Assembly: GCA_963210315.1 (NCBI GenBank)
Contig: OY723265.1
Coordinates: 434,001-498,000 of the forward strand
DNA from: Rhynchopus euleeides
Taxonomy: Eukaryota; Euglenozoa; Diplonemea; Diplonemida; Diplonemidae
Length of the DNA stretch: 64,000 nucleotides
Reading direction: 5' to 3'
Shown piece by piece: positions 20,865-30,102 of this stretch (its first letter is position 1; each line of letters begins with the position of its first letter). The notes under the pieces were generated by a model. That model was not told the DNA's origin, searched no databases, and was given only the letters and a program-made list of their open reading frames with translations. The translations under genes and the position numbers were made by a program.

Positions 20865-22205
20865 TAAGCCCGTACAAAACCACATTTTTCAACATACCAT
20901 CAGAACCGCCCTAATACCTGATCTGACCCGAAAATCCGACCCATACCCCCCCGGAAACCGTCTGGAGCCCACTTGTGACACCTGATGCGCACTTTTGTGA
21001 TGATTTTTTGGGGTCCTAAAAAATGTACCTCAGTTTCGTACCTTGCCTTTGTACCTGAACCACTCCCGACCGCAGTATTTCGTTCTTTGCAAGGAAAGGG
21101 TATCACTACGCTCACCCAGCACGCCGAGCAACACATGCCGTGTGCCTAGGGCCTCGCAGAGGTGTCAGATGCTGCTGCAGAGGGGTACCTTGCTCGAAAG
21201 ACGCTCGCCAAACGGGAGATGTGCGGGGTCCCGGCAGAGAGCGTTGTGGCAGACCTGCGTCAGAAGAAAACGGCACACGACATCCGTGAGGCGACATTAT
21301 TTCGGGCGCTCCGTCGGGCTGGGTACATAGGAGAGCGAGTGGGACGTGGTGACGACAGATATATGCAGTGGTGCATCAACTGCACGCACGTGCGAAAAGC
21401 GGCGTTCCTTGCTGGCCAAGAAAGATGTCACCTGCACTCCTACTCCTCCCACTCCTCCTGCTCCTACCCCTACACCAACTGATGTGGGCAGTGAGTGATG
21501 GCAGCTCCAGAGCAGCAGATGATCTAGGAAGCGATGAGCGGGTCAGCCGGGCAGACTACCCCAGTCCGTACCGGAAGTACGAAGCGTTGCGGGCCCGCCA
21601 CCACCGCCTCCAGGAGAGGACCCGAGGATTAAGAGTAGGGTTGTACAACGCCAGGGGAGAGTATTCCCCTGGCGTTGAGACATCCCTGACGATCTTGCGG
21701 TCGCACTGTGGGGGTTGAGTCGGCAGGCAGATGCCTATCCAATGACTTTGTTGAGTCCTCACATGGTACACTCTCATACGTGCTGTTGAGACTGCGTGGT
21801 GTACTACACCCAGAAGGTGGCTGAACTCATTCAGCTGGCGCAACAACACAACATTCCCACCAATCAGGTACAAGAAAGACCTTGCCGAGGCACTGGGGAG
21901 GCAACATCGTGCCACCTGAGCCGGAACCACCGCAGAAAAGGCAAAGAACGAAATATTGCGGTCGGGAGTGGTTCAGGTACAAAGGCAAGGTACGAAACTG
22001 AGGTACATTTTTTAGGACCCCAAAAAATCATCACAAAAGTGCGCATCAGGTGTCACAAGTGGGCTCCAGACGGTTTCCGGGGGGGTATGGGTCGGATTTT
22101 CGGGTCAGATCAGGTATTAGGGCGGTTCTGATGGTATGTTGAAATTTTTGGTATTTGTACGTTTTTAGGGGGGCTTATGACCCCCCCTAGGGGGGGGGGG
22201 GGCTA

Positions 22206-22730
22206 GGCTGCACTATACGTATAATACGTATAATACGTATAATACGTATAATACGTATAATACGTATAATACGTATAATACGTATAATACGTATAATACG
22301 TATAATACGTATAATACGTATAATACGTATAATACGTATAATACGTATAATACGTATTATACGTATTATACGCTCCGGATTTTCACCCCATTTTTGCATA
22401 CACCGTACAGAGTGGCTGTCCGTGGCTGGACTTCGAGTGTGACCTTGATATCCTTGTTGAGTGTGACTCTCACTGCATCCCCCAGTCAGCTGAAGTGCAT
22501 GTGGGTGTGTAACGATATCAGGTGAGAAGCGCAACCGCACCGACAAGGCGTGGAACGCTGTCGAAGTGCTGACGAACGACGCCACGAACCCAAAGTCCGG
22601 TGTGAGTCGCATCGTGGATGCCTGTGCAGTATTGCCTGAACGTATAATACGTATTTTAACGTATAGTACGTTCAACGTATAATACGTATTATACGTTATA
22701 CGCTGGGGGGGTGGAACGTATAGCACAGCC
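22206..22730. mobile_element. TA-flanked element 6 (GGCTG..CTATACGT termini), 525 bp
   Basis: Left end GGCTGCACTATACGT, right end the complement GGCTGTGCTATACGT, i.e. 13 of 15 positions; TA at 22204-22205 and 22731-22732. It sits directly beside the right end of element 3 in its G-rich flank. The left part is a tandem array of a 9-bp unit; the right part has diverged inverted copies of the same unit (22640-22705). The 260-bp core has no supported ORF; the open frame across it only encodes an Ile-Arg-Ile repeat from the array. Confidence 0.75.
22217..22356 (+). repeat. (ACGTATAAT)n tandem array, about 15-16 copies
   Basis: Uninterrupted 9-bp unit, ending in inverted ATTATACGT copies to about 22370, so the DNA can fold back. 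It lies inside element 6 as an amplified subterminal repeat. Confidence 0.9.
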
Positions 22731-25295
22731 TAGGGGGGGGGGGGAGGAAGGAAGGAGGTGTCTCGGGGGTGGTGAGTGCGCGCACCACACGCACGCACAC
22801 AACAACCCCGACCCCTTCCCTCTTGGGTTTGGGCCGGACGATGCTGCCTCAGCTGAGCGGAAGTGAGTGAACTGAGCAGAAGCACAAGGCAGGCCCTCTG
22901 TCCGGCACAACCTTTCAAACTCAAAAATGACCGCTATAACAATCGGCCGGCATCACACCCCAGCACAGGCTCCGGTCCGTGAAAGGCTTATTGTGCCGCG
23001 CTGAAGCATCATGGCGGCGTCGTGCAATAAAAGGTGGGAAGGGAGAACTGGGAGGGGAAAAAGAGGAACATAAGGAAATGTGGTTTGCTTTGCGAGCCGA
23101 TTCCACTGTACTCTGTCACGCGGGGCTGAGTGCATGATTTTGTGTTCGTCCGAAGTGCCAAGGAGGGGGCTCATCATGGCAGGAATGGCGGAACCTCGAG
23201 TGATTTCGTACTGGTCACTATGCAGTCGGTATTGCGAGGCAGCTCAACTATTCTCACTGGGTGCCTTCTCTCTGTGCCACTGTGTGCTAAACTGTGCCAC
23301 TTCACAGCCAGTGTTGTGAGGCGGCTCAATTATTCTCGCTTGTCTGCACATCTGAGTGAAGGCCCTCACTGTCCTGCCTTTCTGACCGAAGGCCCCTTTA
23401 GCCTTCATGCCCTCCAACACGACAGTGTTTTATCAGCGCTGTTTTGAACGAACGGTTGTTTTGGCCGTGTTTCTGTTTCGCGTTCTTCTGGACACACACC
23501 TGCGGCATTTTAACTGAACCATGCCGCCTATTCCTCTCCCCATTTGCTGTTTAGCTGGTCTGGTGCGATGGGAGGGTTCATGATGACAGAAAAATGGCGC
23601 CACCTAGCCCTTATTTCCTCCAACACGCGAGCTGCGAGCAGTGTTTTATCAGCACTGTATTTTTTGTTTCCATTCTTCCGGATGGGGGAGGGGTGGGGGG
23701 TGGGGGGGCGGTAGGTTCTTCCCCTTATAAAAACTGAAAGTCTTTCAGTTTCAAAGAACTGGGCAACTCTGTGGCATGGGAAAGCCGCCGAACCACCGGT
23801 TTCGATGGCAAGGGAGCAGCTGGTAAAACTGACCATGCAAGGCGGCATCCCGCAGAGAGCATGAAGGCGACTGCCCAACCTGGGGCACACGTCACAACAA
23901 CCGTGGCGCCCAACACCTGCAGGGCAGTGCTGAGGAGAGGGGTGGTGGGTATTGTTGACGCTGAAGGATGGTGTACGAACGTTGAAGCAGAGCCGCCTGG
24001 CAGATGCGTGAGTGAAACCCCTCATGCGTATCTGCCTCGGGGGCCCTGAGGTCCCCCCCAGCAGCCGGGTCAGTGCTGTGTGTATTCGTTTTTTGCTCAC
24101 TCGCGGTTGTTGCTGAATGGTGTGGCTTTTTGCAACTGTCGCAGATCTGGCACAGAACGCCAGAGGAGTGTTTGCTGCAAGACCCCCGCCCTTTGTGCCC
24201 ACACCACACCCCCCACTCCCGAAACTGCGTCTGCAAATCAGAAAGGGGGGGGGGGGGTGGAGAAGAACCGAATGGGCATTCGTCGATCAAAATAATGTAC
24301 CCATCCACCGCCACACCCCCCGCTCCCCTGTCCAAATCCTGGAAATCCTGAAAATAGAACTACATTTCAAAAGGCATGGAGTCAGACATGCCTCAGGACC
24401 CCCCTCCCCCGGCGACTAAGTCAACTGGTCTTGCAAGGGGCGGGCCGGCCGTTCTGATCCTTATTGTCGCAAGCATTCACGATCAGGGCTGACAACAGTG
24501 ACTAAAGGTACCACTCATCCTCCAATGAACGGAGAATGGAGTGACAAGATCTGTAGAGTAAGATAACGCTGAGTGATAGGCGGGAGGGTGCACGGGAGAG
24601 GCGCAAATGACCTCGGCACGTGGGGAAGGGGGCATTGGGAGGCAAGAGGGAAAAACGAAACCTGAAGAGAGGAAAGGGATAGTCAGGGGGGGGGGGCAGA
24701 AGGACACGCGAGACACCCTTGCACGAGGCTCGATAATCTGTGCAGTGGGCGAAACCAAAAAAAATCGAAAAAAGATGCATTCACGCTAAGACCCAGCGCA
24801 GGGTCGACCCACCTCCCTAAAAGGGCAAAAAAACGGGGCCAGCACACAACACAACTTACATCCCTTGCTCAGATATATGGCCCCCGCACAGACAAAAAGG
24901 CATCGGCACACGTGGCGCATTCTTGAACGATTTTGAACGATTTTTGGCCGTGCTCGTCGCGTCCCCCGGTGAGGGGGGACGCTGTTTCGTGTTCTCCTTG
25001 CCGCACGGAGGCATTGCCTTACGTCGCCTCTTCCTCTTTTCCTTTATGGGCGGGTTAGTCTGGCTCAGAGGGCGGGACCGTGCTGATATGCACAGTGACG
25101 ACTCTCCCTTTTTTTTGTTGTGCCCGCCTCCTGCCGAGTCGTGGCTGCTGCCTCTCAGACTGGGGGCGGGCGGTCGCCGACGCTGACGCGCCTGGCGGCC
25201 CGTGGAAAGTGACGTGGGTCTGGGGGTGGGGGGGGGGGGGGGGGGTGCTGGGGTGTCAGGCCGAAGCCCTTGACCGCTGTTGATTTTTGCAGGTT
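22731..25295. other. Gene-free interval
   Basis: Contains a diverged direct repeat: CCTCCAACACGxxAG...GTGTTTTATCAGC at 23409-23440 and again 23616-23660. It also contains the left copy of repeat M (24221-24288) and G runs. ORFs are short and lack domains. The part 24850-25295 could be the 3' untranslated tail of the retrotransposon fragment that follows. Confidence 0.45.
24221..24288 (+). repeat. Dispersed repeat M, copy 1
   Basis: GCGTCTGCAAATCAG, a G12 run, then GAGAAGAACC and GGGCATTCGTCGATC. Copy 2 at 42321-42387 has the same layout with G18. Confidence 0.6.
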
Positions 25296-26255
25296 TCACG
25301 AGATCAGGTAGTCCTTCTCGCTGTGCTCCGTCACCCCTGCCTCAGCCAGGTAGCGTAGGGCCCCCTTGCAGTTGTGCAGCAGCAGGTTGTGCACGCTTGT
25401 GGCTGTGAGGTGGTGTCGGGCTGACGCTGTCGCGGGACAGCCGAAGAATAGGTGCTTCAGCGAGACCCCAGGCGGGGGGCTGTCCGGCGCAAGCTTCAGG
25501 CAGGGTTTGCACGGTGGTTGTGCGCTGCCCGGGACGTCGTGGTCGTACACCAGGCGGTGGTGGTCGGCCCGGAGGCGGCGGATGGTGGTTTCCCCTAAGC
25601 GGGTAAGGCCCTCCATGCGGAGGTCAGGGCGCTGCAGTCGCGTCTCCCCGATTCCTGACCGATACGCGTACACGCTGTCTGTGCGGGGCAACGTGGTCCC
25701 GCTGTATATGTGTCGGCGGAGGGTGACACGGGCCGACGCGAGGCTGATCGGCTCCATCTGGGGCTTGAACGCACCGATCTGCGCCTGCTTGTCAGCAAGT
25801 TCGTTCCCTACCACCCCAACATGCGACGGGATGTAGCGGAGGTGGGTGGTGACATCGTATGTTTGGGCGAGCTTGCGCAGCCTCTGCCAGATGTCCCATT
25901 CGGTGGACCCCCTCGCTCGCTGGGGGCCGCTCAGCAGTGCATTCAGTGCGCTCTGCGAGTCGGTGAGGATGGCGACCGTTTCGCCTTGGGTTACCACGGT
26001 GCATAGGTGGGCGAGGGATTCTCTGATGGCCACCAGCTCTGCCTGGTAGCTGATGCAACGGAGTCCTGCCGGCCAGGCGAGCTTTTTCTTGAGGCGGCCC
26101 TCCGGCATGCTGTACACCGCTGCGCCCGCGCCGCCCTGTTGCTGCCGCGATGTGGAGTTGGAGACTGACCCGTCGGTGTAGACATGCCAGGCGCACGTCG
26201 GGAGGGCCTGGTTCTTTTTGGTATTCCTTTGAATTGTTGGATGAAGAGCAGCGAA
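25296..26255 (-). pseudogene. 5'-truncated non-LTR retrotransposon: RNase H domain and C-terminal zinc-binding tail
   Basis: An open frame of 320 codons with no convincing start. It encodes an RNase HI domain with the full catalytic set: YTDGS near residue 30, YQAELVAI (E), ILTDSQSAL (D), and SHVGVVGNELADKQA (H/D). The tail has CKPCLK...HLFFGCPATASARHH, the C..C...H...C pattern that ends many RNase H-bearing LINE ORF2 proteins. No reverse transcriptase is present upstream: a TGA closes the frame just beyond 26300, and the following 1.5 kb has no RT motif. A TTTTTGTAG lies at the 5' edge, so use as an exon is conceivable. Truncation from the 5' side is typical of LINE copies. No poly-A tail is obvious; the minus-strand sequence runs into poly-C near 25230. 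The catalytic residues are intact, so it is a young copy or a domesticated fragment. Confidence 0.8.
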
Positions 26256-27847
26256 TCTACAAAAACAAATAGGCTTCGCTGCGACATTTATTCGTTTGCT
26301 GAGTGCAGATCAGCACACCCGAGCCACGCATACCCCCAATCCCTCTGCGGGCACACCCGACAAAACTGCGGGGGTATCGCCAACAAGGTGGGTTTGTGCG
26401 TCGCTCTGAAGCGGGCGGTGAGATACGAGCACCCCGGTTCCACCACGCTGCGTGGCACGCACATTCTGTTAAAAAATTCTGTTTCCACTTCCCCACCACA
26501 CCCTACCTTCTTCTTCGGCATGCCTGAGGGGGTGAGCCCTCGGCTTTCGCTGTGCTTCCCCCAGCCTTCGAGAGGCAGGGCCACACACAAGTTAGGACCG
26601 GGTGGCATCACAGGCCAACACCGTCTCGCCTGCTGCCAAACCCGGCCTGCGCTGCAGAGCTCCGTGAGGTTTTACTCGCGAAGCCACGTCGCGGGTGGCG
26701 GGGAGAGGAGCGGGGAGAGGGAGAAGGGAAGAAGGGCATTGGCGCTAAACAGAGTTCTCTCTCTCTGAGGGGGGTCTTCGCTGGTGGCGTGATCCTTCGT
26801 CAATCATTCGTCACTTTTCAGCCAATTCAACTGGAAATGTACTAAAATACACTGACGACCACCCCGTGACGAAGACCCTCTGACGGTCACCCCCACAATG
26901 GCTCTGTTCACCGCAATCCCCTGGAAGGCGGGGTGGGGCGGCGGGGGGCGGGCCCAAGGTGGCGGGGAACATCGCTGTGCCCTCACCCTTTGCCTTTTGC
27001 CAACACTCGCCCAGACCCCGCACACACACACACACACACGCACTCCCCTCTTCCCCTTCCCTTCCATCCCGTCTCCCCGATGCCCAGCTACCCACCTTTC
27101 CCGACTCGCATGTTAGTGCAACTGACTCTGAACACTGCGTCATGCCATGCGGCACGCGCAGTCGCCAATCCCGGTGTATTCAATTTCGGGGTAAAGGGGG
27201 GGGGGGGTGAATGGGGGGTGTTGGGGTATAGCTGGGGGGGGGGGGGGGGAAGGTGCCATTTGTCCAAAAAAATTGGATCTCAGAAATGGGCGTCTTTTTT
27301 TTTTTTTTTTTTTTTCGCGTATCCGTCAGGTGGACCACCGGGTGGGGAGAGATCCGGTGTGAGGCACTTGGGTCCGTCCAGGTGGGCAGGGGGAACCTGG
27401 GGGCGGGGGGCCTCAAAACCCGTCTACCAGTGCCGCTTCTAATCTCGTCGGTCTTGTCCCAACCACCACCAGCCAGCCCAGAACGCCCTGACGCTGCGAC
27501 CTCGTCGATTTTTCCGTTTCGCCCATCCGCCCAACTCCGCCAACCCAACCAGCCCTACCCTTTCTCCCAGTCAGGGCGGTACTCACACGAGCGGCAAAGC
27601 GCTGGGGGAGGGGGGGGGGGACATCAATAGGGGAGGGGAGGGGGGGGGAGGAAGGGAGGGGAGGAAGGGGGGGGGGGGGGTTATGTTGTTTCTAACCCAG
27701 ACCTGCTGTGCAGAGCCCGGGGGAGGGGGTGGCCAGCCCCTGTCTAACCATTCACAACGGCCACCTGCACACATCTATGAAAGGGGGGGGGGGGGGAAGG
27801 TCCCGGGGGGGGGGGGGGGGGTGGTGGGGGTGGGGACGCTGCTCCGC
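26256..27847. other. Gene-free interval with poly-G/poly-T tracts
   Basis: (CA)n at 27022-27041, T18 near 27295-27315 and several G9-G12 runs including a purine-rich block at 27605-27680. No supported gene. Confidence 0.5.
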
Positions 27848-28129
27848 CTACTCGCCCCGCTCCACCTCCGTCTGCAGCTTGCGCATGTAGACGCGCAGGC
27901 TGACCCCCGGCTCCCTCGTCTGGTTCCCGGGCTCGGCCTGCGCGCCCCCTTGCAGGATGCGCGCCTGCAGCCACTCCGCCGCTACGTCACCTGCCACCCT
28001 GGGCGAGAGGGGGCAAAGGCCATAGCTGGGGTGGAAGCAGTGCCTCCACGCCTCGACGGTGCGGGGGATGGCTCCTCCCATCGAGACGCAGGGGGCCATG
28101 CCGCGGGCCCTTTTTTTGCTGCCGGGCAT
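27848..28129 (-). CDS. Unrecognised small protein, 93 aa
   Basis: ATG at 28127-28129, TAG at the C-terminal GE. Basic N-terminus (GSKKRAR), then APCVSMGGAIPRTVEAWRHC, a Trp/His/Cys-bearing middle, and a helical C-terminal half ending LRVYMRKLQTEVERG. Codon choice (GC-ending) matches the host genes and contrasts with surrounding repeats, which is why I accept it. Two or three cysteines could bind metal but no known motif fits. It might be the last exon of a longer gene, since ATAAAG immediately precedes the ATG. No function is proposed. Confidence 0.5.
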   Translation of the reverse strand: MPGSKKRARGMAPCVSMGGAIPRTVEAWRHCFHPSYGLCPLSPRVAGDVAAEWLQARILQGGAQAEPGNQTREPGVSLRVYMRKLQTEVERGE

Positions 28130-28588
28130 CCTTTATTTTGGAGGAAAAGCGCACCAAAAAAAAAAAAGAAAGGCACACCGTTTTCGGCACTGCAGCAACA
28201 GACATCCTAAGAAGAAAGAACAGCGAGTGTGGCCTGAACAAGATCCAGGCAACACCGCACCCGGCATATTCTTTGGGAAACAGAAGGGGGAAGAGAGATG
28301 GGGGGGCTCCCCGACGCTTAAATGCTTCTGCCAGGCGAGCGCCCCCACCCCACCACCCCCCCCCCCCCTCTCAGCCCACAGAATGGCGAAGGGCGGCTCT
28401 CCTTAACACCCATGTTGGACAGGGGCCCTTCCGCACAGCCAGGTTCACGTGCTGGCTTTTGCAGGGACGTGCTTACGGTTCCACTCCTTGACCTGTAGGG
28501 GGGTGTGTGTTTGGGGGGCAGTGGTTGGAGGGTCGGCAGTGGAAACACTGAGATGTGGGGCGGCTCAGGTGGACAGCGCGGCCCAAAC

Positions 28589-29513
28589 TCAGCGGCCCAA
28601 ACTCAGGTCAGAATACGGGTGGTGTTGAGCAATAGACCCCATGCGTCGTCTTTCGTGGATGTTCTGTACGATGCGGGTCCGCTAATCCAACACAGCAAAC
28701 GAATATCCCCCGAAAACCGGTGAGTGAAGGCACCGCAACATTATTCCAACAAGGGGTCCATACCTTCGGGTGCGAGTCGACGAGAGCAACACGCTTCAGG
28801 ACGTTCTTGTACGGCACGACGCACTCGCGTGGAATGCCTTCGATCACCCCACTGCAGCGTGAGGGTGAGGGTTGTGAGCGACAGTGTGTCAACTAGTTAT
28901 TCGGGTGATTTAACAAACAAACAAACTGCCCCGTGAATCTTAACCCCCACCCCACCCCCACCCATGCCAGCACAGCGAAGGGAACATACCATGACCACCA
29001 GTTGACGCGGGAGTAGAGGAAGAGGTCCACCATGTAGATCTGGTTGGGGAAATACGTGACTGCATGCTCGATGCGCATCATATACGTCGGGTACTCGGTG
29101 GCAAGCCAGCGCTGGCGCAGGGTGGTGCGCTCATCCCCTTCAGGCATGTGCACCGTGCGGCCGATGCCGAAGGAGAGGTCCTGCAGGATGTACATCACCT
29201 CGTTGAGGCGGAGGTCCAGCAGGGGGTCGTTCCTCGGCGTGAGGTTTGCCAGCTCCGCCGCATAGCGCGCGATGGCGAGCGACTGCGTGAACTTCACCCC
29301 GTTCACCTCCAGCACAGGCACCTGCGACAGCGGCATGTCCTGCGCCACCTCCTCCCAGTCGTCAAACGCGATGCGCCTGTCCTCAAAAACCACCCCGCCG
29401 ATCGCCAAGGCAAGGCGGATGGGCTCGGCACCCCCCGCAATGTCGAAGTAGTGCAGCACGATCTTGGGATGCATCTCGTTTGGGCACGCTAGGATCGCAC
29501 TACCAAGGGACAT
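28589..29513 (-). CDS. Glutathione S-transferase, sigma-like, three exons
   Basis: Cytosolic enzyme that conjugates glutathione to electrophiles. Exons: 28990-29513, 28764-28851, 28589-28681 (joined on the minus strand); introns of 138 and 82 nt, donors GTATGT and GTATGG, acceptors GCAG and TTAG. Phases agree and the joined frame gives 234 aa, or 221 aa from the second ATG at 29472-29474, which is nearer the usual 200-210 aa. The thioredoxin-fold N-terminal domain has the sigma-class start KIVLHYFDIAGGAEPIRL with the catalytic-position Tyr, GGVxFEDxRI, the cis-Pro QVPVLEV, and the SNAIL-equivalent TQSLAIARY (Ser for the gamma-glutamyl contact). The C-terminal helical domain carries YMVDLFLYSRVNWW, then in exon 2 PYKNVLKRVALVDSHPK and in exon 3 an Arg-rich end. 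The third exon is short and least certain. Other soluble GST classes are less likely because of the FED/RI and QSxAI motifs. Confidence 0.85.
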
Positions 29514-30102
29514 CCCTTGCAGCAGGGGGGGAAGTGGGGGGCGGGCAGGCCTGGGAAAATCACTGAGAGTTGAGAGGTAGGGACGGCTTGAGATGTCAAG
29601 TGTGTATTGTCTTCTCGGCTGCCAAGGGAGAGTATGGCTGTGCTTGGTTTAGTATGCCTGCTGTTGTAGGGGTGCGGTGTGAAGGGGGTTTGATCGTCGA
29701 GAGTGAATGGAAAAGCAAGTCGTCCGGCACCTTCTTCAGTTTGCGGATGATGTTGTATCTGTTACCCCAAAACCGCTGCCCTACTATCTTTTCGACACTG
29801 ACAGGAGCCCAAATCGCTCAAAACCCCTGAACCCGCCCAAGGCGGAGGGGGGGGAGGGGAGTAGCCTGCCCAACACTCGACTTACATCGTCTCTACTACA
29901 ACATGGCCTGTGTGGCGACGGGGGCAAGGGACCCACCAGGCCAGGCACACAGCCTCACCCTACAGCAACACACGGCACCACGCAAACCCCAAGAGGCAAG
30001 ACACGGGGGCCCGGGGCACGGGAGTGGGGCGGCCCCCCCCCCCCTCCCCCCCCCCCCCCACCCCACCCACCACCACACATCCACCCCTCCCCACCCCCCT
30101 CC
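29514..30102. other. Intergenic between GST and the 704-aa gene
   Basis: Contains K repeat copy 2 (29689-29738) followed by an ACTATCTTTTCGACACTGACAG stretch related to 10213-10243. C-rich tracts (30035-30065) mark the 3' side of the next gene. Confidence 0.5.
29689..29738 (+). repeat. Dispersed repeat K, copy 2
   Basis: GGGTTTGATCGTCGAGAGTG, AATGGAAAAGCAAGTCGTCC, GGCACCTTCTTCA. Nearly identical in its first 24 bp to copy 3 inside a PPIL1 intron. Confidence 0.7.

Larger units (their letters stand above)
19815..22187. mobile_element. TA-flanked inverted-repeat element 3 (GGGGGGGTCATAAG termini), split by a nested element
   Basis: Left end GGGGGGGTCAT at 19815, interrupted after position 24 of the window decade (19825-19826 TA) by another element, resuming at 20867 with AGCCCGTAC; right end GGGCTTATGACCCCCCC to 22187, TA at 19813-19814 and 22188-22189. 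If 19827-20866 is removed with one TA, the left end reads GTCATAAGCCC, the exact complement of the right end. Inner arms (about 20880-21075 and 21940-22140, ~195 bp) are near-identical inverted copies including GTACCTCAGTTTCGTACCTT. The 860-bp loop has two overlapping plus-strand ORFs (21162-21482, 106 aa; 21368-21718, 116 aa) without recognisable domains. Element length without the insert is about 1.33 kb. Confidence 0.85.

Noticed and set aside
22217..22370. CRISPR array
   Set aside because: Unit is 9 bp without spacers, in a eukaryotic transposon-like element; no cas genes.
22187..22726. 179-codon minus-strand ORF rich in Ile-Arg-Ile
   Set aside because: It is only the translation of the 9-bp tandem array in element 6.
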